The position numbers and the translations under genes were made by a program. The notes beneath the pieces were generated by a model that searched no databases, had not been told where the DNA came from, and saw nothing but the letters and a program-made list of their open reading frames with translations. DNA of 64,000 bases from Actinia tenebrosa (taxonomy: Eukaryota > Cnidaria > Anthozoa > Actiniaria > Actiniidae): positions 458,498 through 522,497 of the forward strand of contig NW_022261837.1 of NCBI RefSeq assembly GCF_009602425.1, read 5' to 3'. Below, one piece after another: positions 1 through 12,000 of the stretch; position 1 is the stretch's first letter; the number at the start of each line of letters is the position of its first letter.

Positions 1-3000
1 GGAGAAGCCCTCAATAAGCTTTTAAAGGTAGGAATTATTATTTAAAGCATTGCGATTAAACTACTGAATTCACTACATGTACATGGACTATTTTTGTAGA
101 TTAATTGATTAAAAGAGATATATATGCAAAATATATATACTGTATTTGTGAATAAACATAGAATGTAGTGGTAATAGTAATGCATGTGAAGTGAACCACT
201 ATGGTAGAGCCCAGGGGAGTGGTGGTTATAAAATAGATCCAAGTGATGTTTACTGCAAAATTCAAAAGGCATTAATGAGATAACTCAATCTTGAACTTTT
301 TTTTCATAAACTGTTAATGGAAATTTTTCTTACAGGAACTACTGGATTCTAACCTTGGAAGGCTTCTTGTTGAGCTTTACAAAGAAATAAAAAAGGTGAA
401 TGATTCCTTTGTCTATATCTGATGTCACCTTCATATTTGTTAAATGAAATAGAAAGCATGCATGTTGTGTATACCGTATTTACTCGAATAGACCCCCACC
501 CCGAATAAACCCCGCGCCCTCAAATAAACACTGCACCTGGGACTAAAGATAGTAATAGATGCTGTCCCTGAATAGACGCTGCATCTATGGTGTGGTATTT
601 ATTTGAGGAAATAATAATTTATTATAAATAATAAAGAACAAGTATATTTCAAGTTTATAGCAACAATGGAAATTTATTTTCATTTAGGGCAACATTTTTA
701 AGTTCTAAGTTACTGTACAAAGAACATGCAGACAAAGTAAGACTATGAATGACATTTTTACTAGATTTGTTACCGTTACCTGTCCTTAACTTTGCTGTTT
801 CAAAATCTTGTTGAATAAAGTGATTTTTTAATAAACGCCACCCCCGAATAAACGGCGCCCCTGAATAAAGGCCACAGCTGGATCACAAGAAATTAACTAA
901 ACGCCGCAGCGTCTATTCAAGTAAATATGGTAGTTAGAGTCGTATAATAATAACTATAAAGCATGAAGGGATTGACGGCACAGAGAAGGATGTCTGTCAT
1001 CTTTGTGTGAATTACGTAAAGATGTCTGTTTTTGTTTCTAGAATGATGCAGCTAGAAGTTTAAAAGCAGCACTCTTGCGTTTCGCTGATATTGCTCATCT
1101 CATAAGACCTCAAAAATGCAGGTACAGTACAGTTAACCTACAATGCATCCATGGGTGATGTACTGTACACTCCTGGTAATACAGTGGCTCTCACCTCTGG
1201 GACTTTGGGTTTAACATTTGGGCCTGTTAAATGTTACCTGAGAGTAGAATGATATTCAATTTAAAAAAATATGCTTTTCTATGAGGTTTTTTTTTTCTTT
1301 GCATGACAAAAATTAATTTCAATTTCTTTCAGNNNNNNNNNNNNNNNNNNNNNNNNNNNNNNNNNNNNNNNNNNNNNNNNNNNNNNNNNNNNNNNNNCAA
1401 ATTACAAATAAGAAATTAAATAAGTCGTAACTTAGTGTGGTATTCAGTTGGATTTATCAAACAAGATGTAATAAAAAAAAATATATTTTGTCTTTACAGA
1501 CCTTTTGTTGCCAATTTACTGCCTTGTTTAGGCAGAATTTGTATTCGCACAGAAGAATCATTACAGGTAGTTTGCTTTCTATTTATAGTAAGAGTTAATT
1601 CATTTGATGATTTAAGAAGAGTTTTAAAAATGTATATATATATTTTTTTTATTGATAGGAAGCATTGGCTACTGCAATGCAGAAAATACTCCCTGTTCTT
1701 GGTAGCTTTACAAGTGATACTGAAATTAAGGTTTGGAATTTTTGAGTATTTATGAGCATTTTACAATTGAGTTGGAATTTTTTGTATGCATAATATTTAT
1801 GAAAGACTTACCATTTCCATATAATTTTAGCAACTGNTGAAAGCATTCATACCAAACCTAAAGTCGGCACAAGCCACAACAAGACGTACAGCAGCCTCAT
1901 CTCTTGTCATTATCTGTCAAAACTCTCGCAAACCAAGCATGTTTCATGAATGGCTTATTAACATTTTACTGGGTAGGCTTCATATGGAATTCAAGCATTA
2001 TCCAAAGATTGACATGTATTTTTTATTGGTTTTCTTTTGTTTCTGGCAATGAATTGTGTCTACTTAGTGTAACTGTGATATTCTGATTTTCACATATATT
2101 GCAGATTAATCAGGGCCAGATGTAAGAAAAGGAGGGCAAACATTTTTGACAAAATACCATGATAAAAACATAAAAACACTTACTGGGAAGATTGAGTAAA
2201 GGAAAATACTTTAAAGTGAAGAATTCCCAAAACTTCGGTGCTCCCCTTAACTTGGCCCATCAAACTCTTTTATCATTTCTTGGCTATCTATCTCGGCTAG
2301 CCCTTGTGGTTATTATAGATAGCATGTACCTTTATTGAGGTTTTTAATATAACGTATTTATTTGTAAATATTATATAGCACAGCAGGTACTAAATAAACA
2401 CGATTGTTGTTGTTGTTGTTGTTAGATTTTCAATAGTCCTTTTTTTGGCAACTGCACGAAGAGCAAAGTCATTTTTATTAGTTTATTGTCTCTTGCTCTT
2501 GTAAATTTGAATTTTTGCAAAAACAAAAATTATAATAGCTTTTTCGCAATGGTCATACAAGTGACAATTATTGTTTATTATCCAGGAATGGTATTGCCTT
2601 TGCAAGATGTCAAGCCAACACCAGTGTACTTGGGTGTCCTCAACTGTATTCGTCAATTGGTCCCCCATTTGAATGAATCATTCTTGTCCGAAGATATCAT
2701 GAAAGGTAGCTTTGGATCTCAAAGAAGCTTCATAGGTGAAACTGGTGAAGACCACAAAGGAGTCAGCATTAAACAGCTCTTACAGGTACAAAAATACAGC
2801 ACTGTCATCATCATGATTGGGAAAAGTAGGAATTTTCTGGGGCATTTTTCCTGTTGTCATGCTGTGTTTGTTGGTACTTATCAACAAAATGAGTGTATTA
2901 TGATATTGAGGGCTTTTTTAGAAGTTTCCAAGTGCAACACAATAAATGTTAGACAGCTTTCCATTATCTTATATTGCATACACCTATTTCAAAAAACGTT

Positions 3001-6000
3001 GTCATCGCCAAAGGCAATTGGTGGAAAGCGATAGGTCATTCCAAGATCCAAGAATAGCTGGAATGACTTGTATCTCTGCTTCTTATTCTTGTCAGGAACA
3101 TGGACCTTATTTTCGATGTACTGTTTTTATTTATTTATATTTATTTTCCTAATTTATGTAATTGTTTATGTCGTTTAGATTTACGAGGTGGTGATGCAAT
3201 GCACTAAACACACTGACCACAATGTAGTCAACGCAGCTCTGGAAACACTGAATCAACTACTTCGTACTCCACCATCCCCTTTACTCAAAGTATTGCTCTC
3301 TCATGATGGGATCACACCAACAATTAAACCAGATACGCCAGCAACTGGTAGGTTTTGTATTCCAGGGATAGGTTTGGATCAGAGGGCTAAAGGACACATT
3401 AGGATCACAAACCACTTGCGTACCATCTGAAGTGGGGCGATTTAGGTTGGTTATCGTACTCACAGTTTTCATTCATCGGCATAAATGTGTAATCTTTGTT
3501 AAACACTATGTGAGAAAGCACAAGTGAGCAGCAAACACACCAGTTCCTACTTCTATGGTTGTGGATTGGATCCTTGTACCACATCATGTTGCTCATTGGT
3601 TGTTTCTTGTGATTTGAGGGTCTTTCTCGATGTTCTCCAATATCCTCCGACCACAAAAATTAACACTTCAACTTTAAATTTAAATTTAAAATGAAGCCTT
3701 AAAGTATTTTAGCCACAGACCATAAGTGTTATAGTCGTACAAGAAGGACGTTTTTGTTCTGTCACCTTTAAGGGGTCAACCACATCCTCTATAGCCTCTG
3801 ATATAAAGGTGGTGTGATCAATGGTAGCACTGCATTTGTGCTATTGAGTAAGGGCTTACAATGACCCCTTTTTCANAGACCATGAAGAGGAATGGACAGA
3901 TAGGGCTATTGCTCTTCCGCTTGCATGCTTTGTCCCCTTATAGAGTGCCGTTGATCCGCAGTACTTGCTTATGATTTTAAGTTATTGCTTTCACAGAAGA
4001 CCTTGAAGGTGACCATGATTCAGCCGTAGGAGACCTTGAAACAGCGTCCACCGCATCTACTGCACCCACTGAAACTGACCTCGAGAGCGAATCCAATACA
4101 GACTTTACTTCAACATCTGATTATGAATCTACAAAGTCCCATGAAGATACCGCCTCGGTTGGTACGACAGCCACCGATTTGTCTTCCGTCGAATCCACTG
4201 ACGACTTGTCTAATCGGGTCAGAGAGTTACGTGTCGCTAGAGATTCTTCGTCACCCGATTTGCAGTCGGTCGAAGATGTGATGGAAAGTGATGATAATGA
4301 AGACAAATCTAGTATCTTACCCGGTCCAAAAATTGGACGATCGTTATCAGATCCAGGAATGGTCGTCCAAGAAGATGACTCTAGTCAAGCTGTGAGTGAA
4401 ACGGAAGTTGACGCTAGTCTTCAGACGGAAATTCCCGACGACCTTCCGATCGAGGAGCAAGATCGAATATGCGACGACTTAGGAGAATTAAATCAAGAAG
4501 TCGAACCCCTAAGAACAGAATCTATAGTAACCCAAGACGTTCGTATACTTGTTGAGAGTAGCTTTGAGATTGATGCTGTTGCATGTGCAGGGGTCCCCAT
4601 GGTACATATTGTCCGTGTCATGTGTTCGTTTTTACTATCGGGTCGCCCGGGGGAAGTTCTCCCGGACTCTAATGTCCGTGTTAGTGTCAAGTCTCTGGCC
4701 ATGTCCTGCATAGCTCAGGCAGTTCGCCACCATCCTGAGGCATTTTTAGTTGGCGTTTTACCGGATCATGGTGAAAGTGCAGGACAGCACCACCGTGATG
4801 TCCAGTTAGTAAGAGATGTACTACTCTTTAATGCTCATCCAGATCCTCAGCTAAGAGGAGGTCTTGGGTCTGTTTTGAGTATTCTTATTGCTGCAGGTCT
4901 AAAGAAAGGAAGGTGAGGCTCCTTTTTTGTTTGTTTGTTTGTTTATTTTTGCACAGGGGTGGGTAAGGGGGGAATTCGAAGTTTTTAAAAAATCAAATCT
5001 GTTTTTCAATTAAACTTTTTACCTTCGTACCTTGGAGATATTTTGCATGAAGTAACGTAACTTTTTGTGTTGGCGGATCAGTTAAAAAGTAAAAAAATTA
5101 CTCACCATCCATGAGCACGATTGGATGATTTTTGAACCGGCTTCTTGAAAGACAAGGCTTAATTTTGATTTTTCCCGGAATTTAAGCACTGAACTTGTAT
5201 TAGAAGAGGCCTTCAAAATGGCCAATATTTTATATCTCTATTCTATTCTATTTTCCATATTCTAGCTTGGATTTTAACGGTTGGAGTGAAAAGTGCTGTA
5301 ATGAATATAACACAGGTTAGTGCAGTGCACACACTCACACACGTGATAGCAGCCATGACAGGAGGCCGGAACAATGGAATCTGCTCTAATCTGGTTTATA
5401 GAAAAAGAATTCGGTTTCCAGAGGAAAAGACTATCTTTGTGCCTCAAATATATTTATAGTAGATATAATTATATACTTACGAGATTGCTGGCTGCTGAAG
5501 CCACGTTCAACGTTTCAAAGACTTTGAAATTCAAAAACTACCATTTTCTCTACAATGGACGATGAGAAATAGACCACTGGTAGCTTAGCNAATGAGAATG
5601 CACGATTTGTAAAAACCACGCTACTACTTTATTTATAGTAAATCGATATGCATGTTAGGGTGGTTCTGACCTGATCACGTTTCTATAACTTGGTCTTCCA
5701 GCTGTATTGAGTATCGAGAGCCTGTTATCACTGTTTGGATGCATCTTACAGGATGACTCTCCTGTTGCCATCAGACAGGCCTGTTCTGCTCTCAAGGTAA
5801 ATTTTAAGTATGGGATGGGATGGGGTGGGTGTGGGGTGGGATAGAATGGTAATGGGTGAGATGGGGTGGGATGGGGTGGTATGGTATGGTATGGGGTGAG
5901 ATGGATTGGGATGGGGTGGTATGGTATGGTATGGGGTGGTATGGGATGAGATGGATTGGGATGGGGTGGTAAGGAATAATATGGTATGGTATGGGATGGG

Positions 6001-9000
6001 GCGGGATGGAACGGGATGTGTTGGGGTGGTATAGGATGGGATTGGATGGTATGGGTTGGTATGGCATGGCATGGCATCCAGGGATAAAATAATCATATAC
6101 AATGCTTTCTTGTGATTAATTACCAAAGTAGACATCCCACTTGCCAGTTGTATTTAATCGTGTTTTGTGTTCACAGTCGCCAGCAATAAAAATACAAGTG
6201 TTTCGTGGGATATTGTATGGAATGCCACTCCAAACTATTGTATATCTATTATATATCATAAAATAATCTAGTTATATCGACCTAGTCCAAAGACTGACAC
6301 TCTATTTCAACCTACAGGTTTGTTTTGCTTCACTGTGTCGAAGTGTTCACTGCCATTTAGTTCGTGATCTTATCGATATACTAGTGCAACTAAGGAAAAA
6401 ATCTTACTGGCTTATCAAGGTAAGGCTTACTATTTTATTTACTTGTACATTATACACCAGACAATTTTGCTCATATGGAGTAGATTCTGCATGCCTTTGA
6501 AAAACATAGAGTGGTTTTGGTGCGAGTGGGAATCATATGGTACTGACTTACAGCACATAGTTGGTTCGACATACCGTAATACCTGTAATTTATCCAATTA
6601 TAACGCTGGGCTTCAGAATGACCAGAATTTTCCGTATTGTTTTCCACTCACAGTAAAACAGCTGTAACGCACACGCGTCGAGTTATATTTTCATAGGAAG
6701 TTATATTTTCATAGGAAGAATATTGATCTCTTCAACGGATGTCGTCACGCAACTGTGCTGTATGGCGTGACAAGCATATTCTATGATTGGTACAATGTCT
6801 TCTTTTTCGTGCCATACCCTATAGCCTTCTTTTCAGTCATTCAAATTTTGCTCTATGGTCAATGCCTAGCGATTTATCTTTTTTCTAAATTAGGTTGAAC
6901 TGTTGGAGCTCATAGAAGTGATAGACGTAAGGTAAAGAATGATCCTTACTTATAAGCTTATAAATGATGTTTATTTTGAAAGCCAAGTCATTTGTATTTC
7001 AGGCTGATAACGTACTTGGAGGCGAACAAGTTTTTCCAATCGGATAGCAAAACGGATACTCTTTTAAATGTGAGAAGATATTTAGTTTCTGTATTGTATG
7101 CTAGTTTTTGACCATCCAGTCATTATGTTGATATGAATAGGTTTGTGTAATACGTGGACGGATCTAGGCACCCGCTAGGCAGTAGATACGTTCACAAAAT
7201 TGAGACGATTGTTTTAACCATCAAAGGCCAACCATCAAATGTTTGAACCAACCAACTAATTCCGAGTTATAAAGAGGGTTTGTGCACGGTTAAACTTTGA
7301 ATCATGTATGGATGATAATATTGAAATAATGATGCTTTTTCTTAGCATCTGAGTATCCAGGACGTTCTGCTGAAGGACGTAGTGTTTTCATCACTTGATG
7401 ATGACGATGGCCGCGTAAGACATGCTGCAGCAAAATGCTGTGTCAAGTAAGTACCGTCTTTATAAAGATACTCTATGACAGTTGATCATTGAATAATATT
7501 TTGTTGATTTTACCTTCAGACTTGTACCAAAATTACTGCTGAGCACAGGAGATCCAAGGCAACAGGCCATTGTACAAGTAGTCTCGCATAGTGTGGGTAA
7601 GTGTTCGATAGAAATTTAGTGAAAAAACATTTAATTGGGTCTAGCTGTTTGAGCTTGCTGTTATGAGGATTGTCAAGAGTTGTACACTTGTTGCTATCAA
7701 TAGAAATTTTCGGGTTCCGTTTGGAATTTTTACCAGCTGAAAGGAAAGGTTTTAATAAAGATGTACCTGGATGATTTAGCATGGAGAGCGATGGTTTGCC
7801 TATTACCAAAGGCTAGTAACAAGATTCGTGAGATTTTTTTAGCTGGTTCACTCGTATCTAAGAAAGGCTAAGACCAAGAAAGGNTTGTGTACTGAGAAAA
7901 GCCAAGTGAAGAAGCAAAATGTCAATACGTAATGAAGTTAGATAATGCCTTATTCATGAAAATACCAATGTAATGTTTTAGTCCAACGAAGGACTGACGT
8001 GAAACGTCAGTATGTAGTGACACACGTTTTTACACGGTACTTAAGTTTCCTTCCTTTTTACTAATGTACATTTTAGATGAATTAAAAATGAAAAACAGCG
8101 ACAACAGAGGTAGCCAGCCATCTTCGCTTCATTCACAAGCTACCATCCTCCACAGCTTGTCAAAANTCGTTGCCATGACAACAGAAATCCTCAATCATTC
8201 CACTTCCAAATACCGCACGGTAGGTCCTTTCTATTACCTGCTTTGCTTACGTTGACATTGATTCTGACGTTACTATGGTAATCTTTTCTCCCAGATTGGC
8301 TGTATCCACCTTCTTCATTCTCTGGCCCAGGCCTACCCCATCGCCTCATACCCGGCGGCCTGGGGCTGTTCTGTAGCAGTGCATTGCAGTAGCCCTATAT
8401 CCTCTCATTTTTCCAGCACTAACGCCCCTCCTCGACCTGGGAGTCCCAGCATATGTTGTACAGGGGGAGGTGGTCCGCTTTCATTGGTTGTTGGTAATGT
8501 GACGTCATCATGGATCGCCTATGACCTCATCGCCCATCAGAATCTATTGCAAGTATGTACCATAGTTAACTTTAAGTATTTTTTGGGCTTTAGTGTGACC
8601 AAATAGCTGCCATGTTGGAAGGAGTGCAATTTGTTTTCGTGTACATCATCCAACATGCAACACATACTCGCACATCCATAAGTCCTAAGAGGCCGTTCTT
8701 GGCCTCGGTCAATGCATATTTGAAGGTATTTCTAGTATTCATTTGTTTTGGTGTTTTATTGTAGCTTTCCGGGCAGCTATTTCTCGGAGTTGCATCATCA
8801 GGCATCAATGTTTCCCTGAAATCACAAATCAGCCATCAAACAGAAGATTCAACACATGCCGGCAGCTCTGAGGCTTGGAACGTGTTCAGCGACACTGCAG
8901 TTGGTCCTTTGGCTGAAAAATTGATCGCACATCTGATAAGGTAAAGCGGTATATTTTAACTATTGGTTGCGTCCGTCCCTTTCCATCAGAATATAAGGAC

Positions 9001-12000
9001 CAATGACGTGGTCGCCATGTTGGTTGACATAACATAAGACACTAAGGCAAAATATTTTGTCAAAGTCAACCAAAATGGCGGATATAACATTACATGCACC
9101 CCAAAGAATCGAATCTGCTTTGAATCTCTCAAGGTCCATTTTAAAGCCAACTGTATGTGGCTCGGTTTGATTGAAAGTTTTGTCGTTGTTACTTTTAGAC
9201 TTTTGAACGTGTTTGCCCATGTAATAGATGGAGCTACTCCTGGAGCACATTCATTCAAGGTAGATAGAAAATGTTTAGCATTCCCGTTCCTTTTTTAGAC
9301 TTCAAATTAACGGGACTTATTTTCGTCTTTCAGCTTTCATTTCCAGGACAAAGCAAGGACAAATCATCCCAACCCTCTGCCCCTGGGGGTGCATCCCATG
9401 CCTCACCCCATTCCTCCTCGTCAACAACACCAACCCAACCCGTCTCAGCTGTGCCAAAGCGACTTCTCAAGTCTAAGAGAGCTTTGTCCGAAGCAGATCT
9501 ACCGAGTTCCGATAAATCACCTACCAAGGCAGGGAGTGGAGGAGAGGGTCCTGATGGCGAGCAAAAGCATCATCAGGGTCCTCCCCCTAAGAGTAACATT
9601 GGTACCTTTTATAACTTACCACACTACATGAAGCTGTACGAAGTCATTAAAGGAACGTTTCAAAACTACCAGGTTGGTTTCTTTGTCGTAATGCTGCATT
9701 ATCGTTAATTTTGTTGCAGTTTTTTTCGTCGTCGTCGTCGTTGGTGTTTTTAATGATGATAGTGGTGGTGGTCATGACGATGATGGTAGTGGACCGATGA
9801 TGGTAGTGGACCGATGATGATGATGATGATGATAGTGGTAGTGGTGGTCATAAAGATGTTGTAAAAAGATGTCATTGGCTTTTGACATGTCTACGGTATC
9901 AAATATGACCTTTTATTGACAAATCTAATAAACCTTTTTTTCTTCAGGTGACACTCTCAAAAGCTTTGCAAGACAAATTTACCAGTTTTCTTCGTTGCAC
10001 TTTGAGTGTACTCTCTCACTTCCTGGAAATTTCCTCATTTCAAGAAATTGGCAAGGTAAACCATTTTATAGGTCAAATTAATGAGTCTGTCTGTCTTTCT
10101 GTTAATTGATTTTTGCTTCAAGATTTAGCACTTCGTGTCTACATAACTAGCAAACCCGTGGCCCTTGTTTCATGGGCACTGAAACACTAGAACCCTTAGG
10201 GAAAATGATAACGAACACTTATTGTAACTTATTATTGTATCAGCATGTCGAAGAAATTCTTGGTTATCTACTAGTCTGTGTTAAAGTAGAGCCTTGCAAA
10301 ACCTTCCTATGTGTGCAACAGGTAAGCATTTTCATTGGTCATTGATTAACCACGAGTCTCATTTCTAGTAATCGCTCGCTAAATGACGTTTTATATTTAA
10401 TTTTCTATTCAGCTTCTTCGCGCAATGTTCGGCATCAATGCTGTCTCTCAACCCGATCACGCACATACACCCGTTTACCCTGGTTGCCTAGGGGACACTC
10501 TCATCTCCTTACCCGTATCCATGACAACAGAGTATGTAGATGATGGTGGCGATGGTTTGTACTATGACTGTTTCGAGCTGCCTCAAAGGGAGTACCTACA
10601 ATCCATCGAGAAGATGGTTCACAAGGAAGAAGAATCAGAAAGTTCACTTAAAAGGTTGTCATTTAACTTCTTGTTGCTGATATTTTTTCTTGTCAACATC
10701 TTTTTTTTTAACGAAGGAATTTTTTATGTTGCAGGGGAATTGGGAGTTTTTTCAAGAAAATCCGAAGGAGAACGGGTTCAGTAATTCCCCCGGCTGTCAA
10801 GATAGATAAGGTAGGTACCTACAAATCAAAGATTAGGTACACCAAGAAATCTTTGATTATCTTTTTAATGAAAGTCCTAAGACAGTTGGTGCTAATTAAC
10901 TGAACAAAATAAAGTGTGCAAGGGATTCTGGTGATGAGGCAATAGGCTCACTTTATTGCATTATGCATTAATACATTAGACAGGAATTTGCTAATCCTCT
11001 TTTCTTTTCCAGCAATCACCCATCCATTTATTCATTCGTCTCTTCGAACCACTCGTGATACGGGCCCTCAAGGAATTCACTATCAGTACTTCTGTCACAC
11101 TGCAACAACAAGTGCTCAGTCTGTTGGCACAGCTGGTCAAGCTACGAGTGAACTATGCTCTTCTTGATGCCGACCAAGTGAGTATTTCCTTGCATCTTCA
11201 AAGTAAATGTCAATTCGTATTTTCAACTTGGGATCATTATATCATGAAAAAAAAAAAAAAATAGCTCAGTGCAACGATACTGATGTCCCTAATTCTACTA
11301 CCAGCCAAAAGCAGTTCGTCAAGTCCCCCAACATATAATTTAATTCTGCTTTTGCTTGCTGCCATGCTACCACTTGCCTTTCCTCTCCTCCCTCCTCTCG
11401 TTTCGTTTCTCTCCATTAAAAGCAACATGGTCATCTTCACCATTATGGACATCATCATCAACACCATTATCACCTTTCCATCGCCACATGATCAGAGCTG
11501 TTCATATTTTTAACATCAGTGAAGAAAATCACAGCTATGACAAATTGAAAGCCGTTTGTTACTTGTTCCAGATTTTTATCACATACATCCAGAAGCAGTT
11601 TGAATACGTTGATGCTGGGCAAATCAAGTAAGAGCTAGTTTTATTTTAGAACATTTTGAAAATATTTTCTTTACTTATTTCCATTTACCCGTGTTCTTGT
11701 TGTAAGCTGAGAGAAAGACAAAGTAAATTTTATTTATTTACAGGAACTGTGATACCTTTCTCCCATTCGTTTTCCAATTCCTGGTCTTGCTATCGTACGA
11801 ATGCTTTCAACCCAAGTTCAACCAAGCAAAGGCCATCGTAGGAATGCCTAAAGTCATACAGCTGTGTGACGGTATTATGGCCAGCGGACAACCTGCCAAA
11901 ACGCATGGTTAGTTTAGTCTTTAAACTCTTTGAAATTGCATCTGCACGACAGGGTGCATTCTGGTCTGACTTTGATTTAAACATCTATTCTCTACATCAA

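Larger units (their letters stand above)
1..3347 (+). other. HTT: HTT exons 1-8 of the window (start of N-HEAT)
   Basis: Exons lie at 1-27, 336-395, 1042-1121, 1500-1566, 1659-1730, 1831-1972, 2586-2785 and 3179-3347. The first exon (GEALNKLLK) matches human ADECLNKVIKAL-type sequence, which places the left edge about 130-140 residues into the protein. The next exons read [20 protein letters not shown], then a segment ending [10 protein letters not shown], then [11 protein letters not shown], then [20 protein letters not shown], and finally [20 protein letters not shown], each matching the early human HEAT repeats. The 65-N gap at 1333-1397 is inside the intron before exon 4. The base just before the gap ends a pyrimidine-rich AG that looks like a second splice acceptor, so the gap may hide a duplicated segment. 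Confidence 0.95.

Noticed and set aside
3188-3656. Frames overlapping HTT exon 8 and intron 8
   Set aside because: The coding part belongs to HTT; the continuation is intron.
5655-6135. Minus-strand frames of 87-140 aa rich in His, Pro and Ile
   Set aside because: They are translations of the ATGGG pentamer satellite; several frames are open at once, as expected for a repeat.
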